From an uncultured Bacteroides sp. (lineage in GTDB: Bacteria > Bacteroidota > Bacteroidia > Bacteroidales > Bacteroidaceae): DNA of 64,000 nucleotides. Of this stretch, positions 42,175-52,722 are shown piece after piece (the first letter of the stretch is position 1; every line of letters starts with the position of its first letter). A program made the position numbers and the translations under genes. The DNA lies in assembly GCA_900544675.1 (NCBI GenBank), contig UQVZ01000019.1, positions 12,003 through 76,002 of the forward strand. Reading direction: 5' to 3'. Below the pieces are notes generated by a model. The model was given only the letters and a program-made list of their open reading frames with translations. It had not been told where the DNA came from and ran no database searches.

Positions 42175-43680
42175 ATGAAGAAACATTTCTTAAATCTATC
42201 ACTATGGGCACTACTTTCAATGTCCGTGTGTGTGACGGGATGTAGCGATGACACTACCTATCCTGATGTAGACGGGCAAAATCCCGTTGCGGAAATGACA
42301 ACCCTGCACATTCAGACTGCGGCAGGACGTACATTCACTATTGCAGGCACCCTGACCGATGCTGATGGTATATCAACCATCCATCTGCAATGCGATGCCT
42401 TGTATCTGAACAAAACCATCGACTTGATTGAAATCTATGGCGAACCTAAAACCGAGTATGAATTGAGTTATAACTTCGCTATGCCAAGCGATGGCATTGC
42501 CGATAGTTATACAATAACTGTAACAACGACTGATGTAGGCGGGCGCTCGGTTTCAGAGGATGTGCTAGTAACTCCGGACGGAGACTTTGCGGCACCGACA
42601 TTTACCGTCGCACCTTCAGACACAATCCGGTTATTGACCAAAAACGGCACCGTTAACCCCTATCCATTAACTGTTAGCGTATCTGATGACCGGGCTCTTA
42701 AATCCATCGAAGTAACGATTGAAGGAATTCCTGAATATCAGAATATTATTCAAGAAATAGAAGGTGGCACTTCATACGATTATAGCTTGACAATCAATCT
42801 TCCGGGAAGCGTCAATAATTACCCAATGTCTATTATTGTAAATGACCAAGCTGAAAAAAGCGATACACTGCATTGTGTATTGTCTGTAACAGAACTTCAG
42901 GATTTCGCCAAGATGTATTTGGCTGATGTCGCTACGGATGAAGAATTAAACAATGACGTATTCGGTGTTCCGATGCTTATCGAACATACCGGCGAATTCC
43001 AATATCGGGCACGTTATTATTGTCAAGAAGCAGGAACCGAAATTTATTTCTTGCCTCAAAAGAACAGCTTCAGTCCGATATGCTATGGAGTTGACCCTGA
43101 AGACAAGACCAAATTGAGTGATATGGCTGGTGCCCAACCTTTGGTTTTGGAAGAAGCCAACGTTTATTATTTGATAGATTTCAACATATCTGATTTAACC
43201 TACACTATCGACACTTATAGTATTGAAGAAGCCATTGACCCGATTCCCGGTGAAATGGGTGATGTGATTGTCCCCGGTCCTAACGGAAATGTAGAATTAT
43301 ATATCGGTTATACTTCTACCGACCCGACTGGAACTAAAATCTTCGAACAGGATGAGACTAATCCTCACCTTTTCTATTCAACAGAAGAAACGGACATAAC
43401 CTTAACTGCAGGTGATTCTATGCATTTCATTATTACTAACTGGCATAGTAGCCAATGGTGGGACTTCTGCTCTTGGAGATGCGATAACAAACTAGAACCT
43501 GAAGCATTCCGAATTTCAACGAAATCAGAAGCCAATATTAATCCAGCTTGGAAAGAAGCTGGCCGCAAATTGGAATCTGCCGACAATTGGGCTGAGCCAG
43601 CCGTTCTGAAATCAGGTACATATAGATTTACCTTTGACGCACACCTGCAACGTGCAAAATTGGTATTAGTAGAAGAGTAA
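42175..43680 (+). CDS. SusE/F-like surface glycan-binding lipoprotein
   Basis: 501 residues from ATG 42175 with a lipoprotein signal ending VTGC (Cys23). It reads as tandem beta-sandwich domains: two Ig-like repeats (about 35-240) and C-terminal domains (about 245-500), the last with aromatic residues WHSSQWWDF that could stack on sugars. It resembles SusE/SusF-type or DUF5016/DUF5125-type surface glycan-binding proteins. It precedes SusC, whereas such genes usually follow SusD. The longer reading to 42088 covers the promoter and is rejected. Confidence 0.75.
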   Translation: MKKHFLNLSLWALLSMSVCVTGCSDDTTYPDVDGQNPVAEMTTLHIQTAAGRTFTIAGTLTDADGISTIHLQCDALYLNKTIDLIEIYGEPKTEYELSYNFAMPSDGIADSYTITVTTTDVGGRSVSEDVLVTPDGDFAAPTFTVAPSDTIRLLTKNGTVNPYPLTVSVSDDRALKSIEVTIEGIPEYQNIIQEIEGGTSYDYSLTINLPGSVNNYPMSIIVNDQAEKSDTLHCVLSVTELQDFAKMYLADVATDEELNNDVFGVPMLIEHTGEFQYRARYYCQEAGTEIYFLPQKNSFSPICYGVDPEDKTKLSDMAGAQPLVLEEANVYYLIDFNISDLTYTIDTYSIEEAIDPIPGEMGDVIVPGPNGNVELYIGYTSTDPTGTKIFEQDETNPHLFYSTEETDITLTAGDSMHFIITNWHSSQWWDFCSWRCDNKLEPEAFRISTKSEANINPAWKEAGRKLESADNWAEPAVLKSGTYRFTFDAHLQRAKLVLVEE

Positions 43681-43701
43681 TTAACCAAATAATTATCTAA
43701 T

Positions 43702-46700
43702 ATGAGAAAACAGATATTGATTACATGTTTGTTGTTGCTATCCATATGCGGTTTTGCACAACAGATAACCGTGAAAGGTATCGTGACTTCGGATGCCGAC
43801 AAATTAGGGCTAATCGGAGCTACTGTACAGATTAAAGGTACGACCCAAGGTACCATTACAGGATTGGATGGTGATTACATGATACCCGATGTACCCAAAG
43901 ATGCCGTGCTGGTATTCTCTTCCATCGGTTATGAAACACAGGAAATAGCAGTAAACGGACGTACGACTATCAACCTGGTGATGAAAGAAGCGACCGAGTT
44001 GCTGGACGAAGTAGTAGTCATCGGTTATGGTGCCGTAAAGAAAAGCGACTTGACCAGTTCTATTGCAACTGTAAAAGGTGAAGAAATCACCCAGACCGTT
44101 ACAGGTAACGCCATGGATGCCTTGCAAGGTAAGGTAAACGGTGTGCAGGTAGCCAGCGGTGGTGGTCCGGGCACTACCCCGAAAGTCTTGATTCGTGGTG
44201 TAACCACCGTCAACGGTTCAGACCCGCTCTATGTAGTAGACGGTATGCCTATCAGCGGCAACATCAACTTCTTGAACAGCAACGATATCGAATCGATGCA
44301 AGTATTGAAGGATGCATCTGCAGCCGCTATCTACGGTACACGTGCATCGAACGGTGTCATCTTGATTACTACCAAGAAAGGTAAGGCAGGACAGACACAC
44401 GTCAACTTCAGCGCTTCGGTAGGTTTCCAGACCATTGCCAAACCGAGCATTGCCGGTCCGGCAGAATACAAAGAAGTGTATAACACCCGTTATACCAACG
44501 ACGGACTGACTTCGAACTGGAACGATACAGGGGCTACTACAAACCCCAGCGGTACAGACTGGTGGGATACGGTAGTAAACAAGACAGCCCTGACACAAAA
44601 TTATTCGCTCAGCGTATCGGGAGGTACCGACAAGCTGGTTTATAATTTAAGCTTGGGTTATTACCGCACCAACTCTCAATTTGATGTAGGTTACTGGGAC
44701 AAGCTGAATGCCCGTCTGAACACCGAATACACCTTTAATAAATATGTAAAGGTAGGATTCGACATTGCTCCGCGTGTAGAATCGTGGGATGATACTTCGG
44801 TACAGTTCTCTTCTGCTATGTCAATGGACCCGACTACGCCGGTATTCCGCCCGGAAGCAGAATGGGAAGACAATGAGTATAACAACTATCAGCGTTCGTA
44901 CAACAACCAGACTTGGAACCCTGCCGGCTCTATTGCCCGTCAGAACAGCCACTCACGTGAAATGGGTGCGATATTGAACACCTATTTACAAATCAACCCG
45001 ATTGAGAAACTGACTTTGCGTACCCAATTTGGTGCTAATGCTCACTTCCGCCGTTCGGACAGCTTTGTTCCCCAGTTCTATATGGACGCGTTGGAACAAC
45101 AGACTTTAAGCGACATTTCCCGCCAGTCACAAGAATGGCTTGACTGGAACTGGACGAATACCGCTACTTACATCGATACATTTGCCGAAAAGCATAACCT
45201 GAACGTGATGGTAGGTTTCACGGCAGAACGTGACGCATGGTATAATGTAAAAGCGACACGCGACAATATTCCCAACAACATGGATGTCATGCAGGAAGTG
45301 AATGCCGGTGACCCGACCACAGCAGAAGGTTTCGGAGAAACCAGCTACAACACCTTGGTTTCATTCTTGGGACGTGTCATGTATAACTACGAAAACCGTT
45401 ACTACATTTCCGCTTCTCTCCGTGCCGATGGTTCTTCACGCTTCCCGAAAGGCAACAAGTATGCCCTCTTCCCGGCTGTATCCGCATCATGGCGACTCAC
45501 CAGCGAAGAGTTCATGCAAGACCAGGAACTGTTCAGCGACCTGAAACTCCGTGGAGGTTGGGGACGTGTAGGTAACCAGGCTATCGACAACAATGCCACA
45601 CTGACTTTGCTCGACCAGACCCAATACGCTTATGGCGGCACGATTACAAACGGATATTTCATTTCTTCTGTAGGAAACAATAACCTGAAATGGGAAACCG
45701 TAGAAGACTGGAACGTCGGCATCGACATGTCATTGCTGAAATCCCGTTTGGGTATCACCTTCGAATACTTCCAGAAGAAGTCTACCGACATGCTTTACGA
45801 AAAGCAGAATATCCTGGCGGTAGGTTATCCGAACTGGAACAGTACGGTATGGATGAACATCGGTAGCATGCAGGCACGTGGTTGGGAATTAGGCTTGAGC
45901 TGGAGAGACCAGGTAGGCAAAGACTTCTCGTATGATGTCAGCGTCAACTTGTCATCCGTACGCAACAAAGCCATCAAGTTCTCTGGTGACGGTCCGATTT
46001 ATACCGGAGGATTCAACAGCGACCAGATTATCAGCAACGTAGACGGCGGCTTGATTTCACGCTTCTATGGTTATGTAGCTGACGGGCTTTTCCAGAACTG
46101 GGAAGAAGTATATGCACATACCGACGAACATGGAACTTTGATTCAGCCGAACGCACAGCCGGGTGACATCCGCTTCAAGGATTTGGACCACAACGGCGTA
46201 CTGGATGCCAACGATAAGACCTTCATCGGTAATCCGTATCCCGACCTGATGATGGGTATCAACATCGGTCTGCGTTATAAGAATATCGACTTCGCCGCCA
46301 ACTTCTACGGAACATTCGGCAACGATATCTTCAATACCACGAAGGGATTGTATTCCGGTGCCAACGGTCAGAACGTATGGGCAGGAACCCTGAATGAAGC
46401 ATGGCATGGCGAAGGAACCAGCTACGATATTCCGCGCTTGTCGTATAGCGACCTGAACCTGAACTACCAGCGTGTATCCAGCTTCTATGTAGAAGACGGC
46501 TCATACATGCGTTGCAAATTGTTGCAAATCGGTTACACATTCCCCGAAAAATGGGTGGGCGGCTCACAACTGCGTATCTCGTTCTCGGCACAGAATCCGT
46601 TTACCATCACAGGTTATTCGGGTATGGACCCCGAACGTCCTTCATTGGATGGTAGCGTAATCGAAACTGGTATCGACAATACAGCTTACCCGAATCCGCG

Positions 46701-46734
46701 TACCTTCCTGTTCGGTATCGACTTTAAATTTTAA
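43702..46734 (+). CDS. SusC-like TonB-dependent outer membrane transporter
   Basis: 1010 residues: signal peptide (to about 20, CGFAQ), carboxypeptidase-like beta-sandwich (about 22-100), plug domain beginning LDEVVVIGYGAVKKSDLTS, then a 22-strand barrel closing with LFGIDFKF. It imports oligosaccharides with the SusD lid encoded next, using TonB energy. It starts 21 bases after the SusE-like gene and leads into SusD after 12 bases. Confidence 0.94.
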   Translation: MRKQILITCLLLLSICGFAQQITVKGIVTSDADKLGLIGATVQIKGTTQGTITGLDGDYMIPDVPKDAVLVFSSIGYETQEIAVNGRTTINLVMKEATELLDEVVVIGYGAVKKSDLTSSIATVKGEEITQTVTGNAMDALQGKVNGVQVASGGGPGTTPKVLIRGVTTVNGSDPLYVVDGMPISGNINFLNSNDIESMQVLKDASAAAIYGTRASNGVILITTKKGKAGQTHVNFSASVGFQTIAKPSIAGPAEYKEVYNTRYTNDGLTSNWNDTGATTNPSGTDWWDTVVNKTALTQNYSLSVSGGTDKLVYNLSLGYYRTNSQFDVGYWDKLNARLNTEYTFNKYVKVGFDIAPRVESWDDTSVQFSSAMSMDPTTPVFRPEAEWEDNEYNNYQRSYNNQTWNPAGSIARQNSHSREMGAILNTYLQINPIEKLTLRTQFGANAHFRRSDSFVPQFYMDALEQQTLSDISRQSQEWLDWNWTNTATYIDTFAEKHNLNVMVGFTAERDAWYNVKATRDNIPNNMDVMQEVNAGDPTTAEGFGETSYNTLVSFLGRVMYNYENRYYISASLRADGSSRFPKGNKYALFPAVSASWRLTSEEFMQDQELFSDLKLRGGWGRVGNQAIDNNATLTLLDQTQYAYGGTITNGYFISSVGNNNLKWETVEDWNVGIDMSLLKSRLGITFEYFQKKSTDMLYEKQNILAVGYPNWNSTVWMNIGSMQARGWELGLSWRDQVGKDFSYDVSVNLSSVRNKAIKFSGDGPIYTGGFNSDQIISNVDGGLISRFYGYVADGLFQNWEEVYAHTDEHGTLIQPNAQPGDIRFKDLDHNGVLDANDKTFIGNPYPDLMMGINIGLRYKNIDFAANFYGTFGNDIFNTTKGLYSGANGQNVWAGTLNEAWHGEGTSYDIPRLSYSDLNLNYQRVSSFYVEDGSYMRCKLLQIGYTFPEKWVGGSQLRISFSAQNPFTITGYSGMDPERPSLDGSVIETGIDNTAYPNPRTFLFGIDFKF

Positions 46735-46746
46735 TCATTAACGACT

Positions 46747-48405
46747 ATGAAACATTTACTTAGCATATTAACAGTAGTTGCCACGCTGACTTTCACTTCG
46801 TGTGAAGACTTCCTGACCGAAGAGGTGCGTGGACAACAAAACCTGGACACCTATTTCTCTACATTGGAAGAATGTAATTCCTATATTACCGGGTGTTACC
46901 AAGACATTACTTGCGGCGGATGGTGGAATATCAACACCGTATGGCTGCTTTCTGAAATGTGTAGCGACGATGCCTGGATGGGTAATACCACCCAAAGCCA
47001 GAGTGACTATATCTCCCTGGCTCACTACCAAGGTAACGGTGCCAGCAACGGCCCTATCTCTAACTTCTGGCAATACCGTTATAAAGGTATCTTACGTTGC
47101 AATGTAGCAATAGACCGTATCAGCCAAGCTAACCTGACCGATACTGAAACCCGCGACCGTCTGGTGGGTGAAGCCCGCTTCTTGCGTGCTTATTACTACT
47201 TTGAATTGGTACGCAACTTCGGCGGAGTACCCTTGATTACCGAATTCTTATTGCCCGAACAAGTGCAAGGCATCACCCGTAAGTCAGCAGACGAAGTTTA
47301 TCAATTCATCCAAGATGACCTGCTTGCTGCTGCTGATGTATTGCCTGAACGCAGCGAATATGCACCTGCCGATATGGGACGCGCTACCCGTGGCGCAGCT
47401 CTCGGCTTGCTGGGAAAAGTATATCTGTATCAGGAAGAATGGCAGAAAGCACACGATGTACTGAAAACCGTAATGGATAGCGGCGAATATGACTTACTGC
47501 CCGAATTTGGACAGGTATGGGACTTGGAATATGACAACAGCATTGAAAGCCTCTTCGAAGTGCAATACGAATACCATCCGACATTAGCCTTGGGCGGTTC
47601 ATTAGCTACCGTTACAGGTGCACGTAATGGTCCCGGCGACGGTTGGTCATGGTGTCTGCCTACAGCCAATCTGGAACAAGCCTTCATCGATGCAGGCGAT
47701 ACGGTACGTCTGAAATGGACGATTATCACGAGTGGTTGCACAGAAATTGCCGGTGAAAACAATTTCGACCAATTCATAGAAAACAGCAAAAAGATGGATA
47801 ACTATCAAGAATACATTGATAAATACGGCTGGGATCCGAATTGTTACATCATCGATCCGGCACAACATAAGTCACCCCGTGTCATCCGGAAATATTTCTT
47901 GCCGATAGAAGACCGTCCGGAAATCTATAACACCGACAAGAGCCCGTTGAACCACCGTATCCTGCGCTTTGCCGATGTGCTGCTGATGTATGCCGAGGCT
48001 TGCTACGAACTGGGACAAAACGGCGAAGCACAAGAAGCGTTGAACAGAGTCCGCAACCGTGCCAAACTGCCTTCTGTAACTGCTACAGGCACACAACTCC
48101 GCGACGCCATCCGTCTGGAACGCCGTCTGGAACTGGCATTCGAACAAAACCGTTTGTATGACATCCGCCGCTGGAAAGACGATAACGAACAGCCTGTCAT
48201 CGCCAGCATCCTCGGCCCGAACGGAAGCTTTGTACAATGGAACATGAATGAAGAGACCCGTGACCCGCTTGAATGGGAAAACCAAGGTGAGGCAAGTAAT
48301 AAAGGTATCACTTTTGATGTAAACCGCGACTTGCTGTTCCCGATTCCTCTGTATGAAATTACTCAGTCGAACGGTTCTATCGTACAGAACCCGGGCTGGA
48401 ATTAA
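46747..48405 (+). CDS. SusD-like glycan-binding lipoprotein
   Basis: 552 residues, lipoprotein signal ending FTSC (Cys19). TPR-containing SusD fold: LVGEARFLRAYYYFELVRNFGGVPLITE and LRFADVLLMYAEACYELGQNGEAQEALNRVRNRA are family signatures, and RRLELAFEQNRLYDIRRW closes the core. Forms the lid on the SusC partner encoded just upstream. Confidence 0.95.
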   Translation: MKHLLSILTVVATLTFTSCEDFLTEEVRGQQNLDTYFSTLEECNSYITGCYQDITCGGWWNINTVWLLSEMCSDDAWMGNTTQSQSDYISLAHYQGNGASNGPISNFWQYRYKGILRCNVAIDRISQANLTDTETRDRLVGEARFLRAYYYFELVRNFGGVPLITEFLLPEQVQGITRKSADEVYQFIQDDLLAAADVLPERSEYAPADMGRATRGAALGLLGKVYLYQEEWQKAHDVLKTVMDSGEYDLLPEFGQVWDLEYDNSIESLFEVQYEYHPTLALGGSLATVTGARNGPGDGWSWCLPTANLEQAFIDAGDTVRLKWTIITSGCTEIAGENNFDQFIENSKKMDNYQEYIDKYGWDPNCYIIDPAQHKSPRVIRKYFLPIEDRPEIYNTDKSPLNHRILRFADVLLMYAEACYELGQNGEAQEALNRVRNRAKLPSVTATGTQLRDAIRLERRLELAFEQNRLYDIRRWKDDNEQPVIASILGPNGSFVQWNMNEETRDPLEWENQGEASNKGITFDVNRDLLFPIPLYEITQSNGSIVQNPGWN

Positions 48406-48430
48406 TTCTGATTAAGTAAAGAACGATGCT

Positions 48431-48479
48431 GGCAAGCGGACGAAACTCCATGATGTTTCCAATAGGCTGTCTGCTTGCC
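48431..48479 (+). other. Hairpin after SusD gene
   Basis: GGCAAGCGGAC (48431-48441) pairs with GTCTGCTTGCC (48469-48479) with one GU; no T run follows. May stabilise the upstream mRNA end. Confidence 0.5.
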
Positions 48480-48580
48480 GCCACGTTCAATAGCCGAATA
48501 CGAATTTACACATTTTTAACCGACACAATAAGGATAACAAAATTTAGACTCAATAGGTTGACCTGATTATAAATGCACGA

Positions 48581-48620
48581 AGGTGTGGCAAAGAACAATT
48601 TGAACACACCTTCTTTTTTA
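48581..48620 (+). terminator. Intrinsic terminator between SusD and GH30 genes
   Basis: AAGGTGTG (48581-48588) pairs with CACACCTT (48606-48613), then CTTTTTT. Would reduce expression of the enzymes relative to SusC/SusD. Confidence 0.75.
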
Positions 48621-48645
48621 TTATAAAGACCCTAAACAATAACCC

Positions 48646-50265
48646 ATGAAACTGAAACCATTACTCTTTGCCTCGCTGGCAGCAGGACTGGCAGCCTGCA
48701 GCGATGATGCCACTGACACGCCTCAACAGGAAATACCCAATGACGAACCGGAAGTCAGCGTGGATAAAAATGTCACCATCAATGCCGGACAGACTTACCA
48801 GACAATGGCAAGCTTCGGTGCCTCCGACTGTTGGATGCCTGCCTTTGTAGGGGAATATTGGACATCGAACCGTGACGAAATAGCCGAACTGCTTTTCTCT
48901 ACCGAAATATCCGACGGACAACCTAAAGGCATCGGACTCTCCTTGTGGCGCGTCAACCTGGGAGGAGGAACCATGGAACAGGGAGACGAAAGCGGCATTA
49001 CAGACAAGTCGCGCCGTGCCGAATCGTACCTGACCGACGACCTCACATTGGACTGGACACACTGTGCCGGACAACGCTACTTCATGCAACGTGCCAAGGA
49101 ACTGGGATGTGAACAATTCATTCTCTTCAGCAATACGCCGCCGGTGCAATATACCAAAAACGGGAAAGGATTCGCGGATAAAGGCGGAAAGGCTAATCTG
49201 AAAGACGATTGTTACGATGATTTCGCCGCTTATATGGCAGACGTGGCTGCCCATTACGAAAGCGAAGGATACGACATCACACACATCTCGCCCGTCAACG
49301 AACCTCAATACGATTGGGATGACGGCGGTCAGGAAGGCAGCGGATGGACCAATGACGAAATAGCACGTCTGGCACGTGAATTGGACAGTGAACTGACTGC
49401 CCACGGACTTACGACCCAAATCCTGCTGGGAGAAGCAGGCGACTGGGAGTACTTATACCGCACCAAAAACGACGCCAACCGCAGCAATGTGCTTTCAGCT
49501 TTCTTCGACCCCTCTTCTTCTGCCTATGTCGGCGACTTAAGCCATGTACCCGACCTGATATGCGGACATAGCTATTGGACCGACGGCACTTGGGAGGGCA
49601 TGCGGAACGTGCGGGAAAGACTGGCACAAACCGCTTCCCAATACGGCGTAGAAGTATGGCAAAGCGAATGGAGCATGCTGGGCGACAATTACAGCCAGAC
49701 AGAGTTCGGAAGCTATGATGCAGCTAGTACGATGGATATTGCTCTCTATATGTCGCGCGTCATCCATAACGACCTGACCGTAGCCGGAGTGACCTCATGG
49801 AGTTATTGGACTTCGATGAGCATCTCACAATGGGGACAAAAGAACCGTTTCCTGCTCATCTCGCTCTTACCTGACGGTTGGACAGGCGACGGAGGCGATA
49901 TGGATGCCTTGCGTAACGGAGGAAGCTATGAGGCTACTCCTACCCTCTGGGTATTGGGCAACTACAGCCGCTTCATCCGTCCGGGTTATCAGCGTGTCGA
50001 GCTGAAAGCCAACGACTCGATGCACTTCTTCGGCTCGGCATGGGTTTCACCCGACAAGAAAGAAATTGTAGCCGTTTATACCAACTATTCGGACACAGGC
50101 GTCCGCCTGAACGAAACGCGGACAGGATGGAACGGTGAAGTGGCTTCCATCAAGACCTACACGACTACCCAAGAAAAGAATTTGAAAGAAAAGTCATACG
50201 AAGGAGACGAAACCGTGATACTGGACGAAGAAAGTGTGACGACAGTTGTTTATACTTTGAAATAA
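48646..50265 (+). CDS. GH30 family glycosidase, possible endo-beta-1,6-galactanase
   Basis: 539 residues; lipoprotein signal ending LAAC (Cys18), so likely on the cell surface. A GH30-type barrel (about 45-410) with Glu219 as acid/base in SPVNEPQ and Glu341 as nucleophile in WQSEWSM, then a beta-sandwich. FGASDCW, GIGLSLWRVNLGGG and the RRAESYL stretch resemble the GH30_5-like (Glyco_hydr_30_2) branch, which includes endo-beta-1,6-galactanases. Beta-1,6-glucanase is the main alternative. Followed by GH2. Confidence 0.8.
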   Translation: MKLKPLLFASLAAGLAACSDDATDTPQQEIPNDEPEVSVDKNVTINAGQTYQTMASFGASDCWMPAFVGEYWTSNRDEIAELLFSTEISDGQPKGIGLSLWRVNLGGGTMEQGDESGITDKSRRAESYLTDDLTLDWTHCAGQRYFMQRAKELGCEQFILFSNTPPVQYTKNGKGFADKGGKANLKDDCYDDFAAYMADVAAHYESEGYDITHISPVNEPQYDWDDGGQEGSGWTNDEIARLARELDSELTAHGLTTQILLGEAGDWEYLYRTKNDANRSNVLSAFFDPSSSAYVGDLSHVPDLICGHSYWTDGTWEGMRNVRERLAQTASQYGVEVWQSEWSMLGDNYSQTEFGSYDAASTMDIALYMSRVIHNDLTVAGVTSWSYWTSMSISQWGQKNRFLLISLLPDGWTGDGGDMDALRNGGSYEATPTLWVLGNYSRFIRPGYQRVELKANDSMHFFGSAWVSPDKKEIVAVYTNYSDTGVRLNETRTGWNGEVASIKTYTTTQEKNLKEKSYEGDETVILDEESVTTVVYTLK

Positions 50266-50271
50266 TGTCTG

Positions 50272-50279
50272 TAACTTTG
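50272..50279 (+). promoter_or_regulatory. Possible internal -7 element before the GH2 gene
   Basis: TAACTTTG, 20 nt before the GH2 ATG; TTG occurs at 50246 with 23-nt spacing, longer than usual. Confidence 0.3.
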
Positions 50280-50298
50280 TAAAATAAAAGACACCGAT

Positions 50299-52719
50299 AT
50301 GAAAAACAAAATTAACTATTTCCTGCTATGCGTGTTGACGTGCTTGACATGCTTTCCAGTGCAAGCACAGGTATCATTCGGCAAAGCGGAAAAATTCAAC
50401 GAAGACTGGCTATTCAACCTGAAAGATGATTCGCTCAGCCTGCAAACCAACTATGATGACAGCAAATGGCGCAAGCTGGACTTGCCTCACGACTGGTCAA
50501 TCGAAGGACAAGCCTCGCCGACACTGGCAAGTTGCACCGGTTATTTACCCGGCGGCATAGGCTGGTATCGCAAACATTTTGAAGTGACCGATGATGCTCC
50601 GCGTCATTACATCTATTTTGAAGGAGTCTACAACCGCAGTGAAGTCTACCTGAATGGTCATCTGTTGGGCAAACGGCCGAATGGCTATATCTCGTTCATG
50701 TATGATATGACTCCTTACCTGAAACAGGGAGACAATGTGCTGGCAGTCCGCATTGACCACAGCCGTTATGCCGATTCGCGCTGGTACACCGGCTCGGGCA
50801 TCTACCGCGATGTATGGATGATAGCCGCGCCTGATATTCATTTTGCCCAATGGGGTGTGGGATGGAAAGCCGTTTCGATTACAGACAAACGCGCTACAAT
50901 TGCTGTAGATATGGAAGTGGAGAAACATGCCGACACGACCGGCAAGCTGGAAGTGAAAGCCCTGCTCTACGATGCATCGGGCAAGCTGATAACCCAACAA
51001 CAGAAAAAGCTGGACGATGGCAAGCAAGGCATAACCAAGCAGAACCTGAGTCTGAACATATCGAAGCCACATCGCTGGAACCTGGATGACCCTTATCTAT
51101 ATGTATTAAGGACAGAACTCTATCACAACGGAGAGAAAATAGACGGAAGCGAGACACGTGTAGGTCTGCGCACCCTCCAATTCGACCCGAACAAAGGATT
51201 TGCCCTGAACGGGGAATGGATGAAGGTAAAAGGTGTCTGCCTGCATCACGATGCCGGCGTACTGGGAGCCGTAGTGCCGAAAGAAGTATGGCAACGCCGC
51301 CTGACCAACCTGAAAGGCATCGGCGTGAACGCTATCCGCATGAGCCACAATCCGCAAGCGCCTGTATTATACGATTTATGCGATGAAATGGGTTTCCTGG
51401 TAATGGATGAGGCTTCGGACGAATGGGAATTTCCGAAACGCAAATGGGTGCAGGGCTGGAATGTAGGCGAACCCAGCTTCGACGGTTCGTTTGATTTCTT
51501 CGAAGAATGGATTGAACGCGATGTAACCGATATGGTACGGCGCGACCGCAATCATCCTTGCATCTTCTTGTGGAGCATCGGCAACGAAGTGGATTACCCC
51601 AATGACCCTTACTCGCATCCGGTATTGGATGGTACGACCATCAACCAACCCATGTTCGGAGGCTATAAGCCAGACGCTCCCGACGCCATGCGCATCGGCA
51701 AGATAGCCAAACGGCTGGCTGCCTGTGTGCGGAAGATAGACACCTCGCGACCGGTTACCGGTGCACTGGCAGGTGTTGTCATGTCGAACCAGACCGAGTA
51801 TCCCGAAGCGGTAGACGTGGTAGGATACAACTATACAGAGAACCGCTACGACGAAGACCATGCCACTTATCCCGACCGCATCATCTATGGAAGCGAAACA
51901 GGAGTAGGCATTGATGCCTGGCATGCTGTCCGCGACAAGGAGTTTATCTTCGGACAATTCATCTGGACAGGAACCGACTATTTGGGTGAAGCCGGACGCT
52001 GGCCTTCACGAGGACTTTATACAGGACTGCTGGACTTCGGCAGTTTCCCGAAGCCACGCGGATATTTCCGTGCTTCCTTATGGCGCGAAGACCCGGTAAC
52101 TTATATCGGAACTTACCCGATAAAGAAAGGGCAAGACTGGCTTTCGCAAGACGCCTGGGACATCTGGAACTATGAACCCGGGCAGTTGATTCGCGTGGTT
52201 TGCTATACTAATACACCGCAAGCCCGCCTGTTATTGGACGGAAAAGAAGTGGGAAGCATGAAACCTTACGATGACAAGAGCGGCATTATCGCCTGGGACA
52301 TTCCCTATCAGGCAGGAGAACTGAAAGCAGAAGGCTGCGATGAAAACGGCAAGGTGCTCTCTACTTATTCCATTACTTCATCGGAACGCCCGTATGCCAT
52401 CCGTGCCAAAGCAGACCGCACCACCCTTTCAACCGATAAAGCGACCGCACACATCACAGTAGAAGTGATAGACGAAAAAGGAACGGTCGTAAAACTGGGT
52501 GACAACAACATCACTTGCCACATCGAAGGTCCTGCCAAGCTGCTGGGCTTGGAAGGCTCGGACAACAGTGATATGGGCGACTATACCGACAACCGCCAAC
52601 GTGTTTACCACGGCCGTCTGCTTGCCTATATCCAGACCACGGGCGAGAAAGGCGAAATCCGCATTAAGTTTACTTCTCCCCTGCTGAAAAGCACCGAAGT
52701 GATGCTGAAAGCGGAATAA
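50299..52719 (+). CDS. GH2 family beta-galactosidase-like enzyme
   Basis: 806 residues with a signal peptide ending PVQAQ (residue 24). GH2 order: sugar-binding jelly roll, Ig-like domain, TIM barrel with NAIRMSHNPQAP, acid/base Glu430 in WSIGNEVD and nucleophile Glu533 in YGSETGVG; then DUF4982-like and a C-terminal Ig-like domain (about 700-806). Such proteins release terminal galactose, less often other sugars. Paired with GH30, it would finish galacto-oligosaccharides in the periplasm. Confidence 0.87.
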   Translation: MKNKINYFLLCVLTCLTCFPVQAQVSFGKAEKFNEDWLFNLKDDSLSLQTNYDDSKWRKLDLPHDWSIEGQASPTLASCTGYLPGGIGWYRKHFEVTDDAPRHYIYFEGVYNRSEVYLNGHLLGKRPNGYISFMYDMTPYLKQGDNVLAVRIDHSRYADSRWYTGSGIYRDVWMIAAPDIHFAQWGVGWKAVSITDKRATIAVDMEVEKHADTTGKLEVKALLYDASGKLITQQQKKLDDGKQGITKQNLSLNISKPHRWNLDDPYLYVLRTELYHNGEKIDGSETRVGLRTLQFDPNKGFALNGEWMKVKGVCLHHDAGVLGAVVPKEVWQRRLTNLKGIGVNAIRMSHNPQAPVLYDLCDEMGFLVMDEASDEWEFPKRKWVQGWNVGEPSFDGSFDFFEEWIERDVTDMVRRDRNHPCIFLWSIGNEVDYPNDPYSHPVLDGTTINQPMFGGYKPDAPDAMRIGKIAKRLAACVRKIDTSRPVTGALAGVVMSNQTEYPEAVDVVGYNYTENRYDEDHATYPDRIIYGSETGVGIDAWHAVRDKEFIFGQFIWTGTDYLGEAGRWPSRGLYTGLLDFGSFPKPRGYFRASLWREDPVTYIGTYPIKKGQDWLSQDAWDIWNYEPGQLIRVVCYTNTPQARLLLDGKEVGSMKPYDDKSGIIAWDIPYQAGELKAEGCDENGKVLSTYSITSSERPYAIRAKADRTTLSTDKATAHITVEVIDEKGTVVKLGDNNITCHIEGPAKLLGLEGSDNSDMGDYTDNRQRVYHGRLLAYIQTTGEKGEIRIKFTSPLLKSTEVMLKAE

Positions 52720-52722
52720 GTT

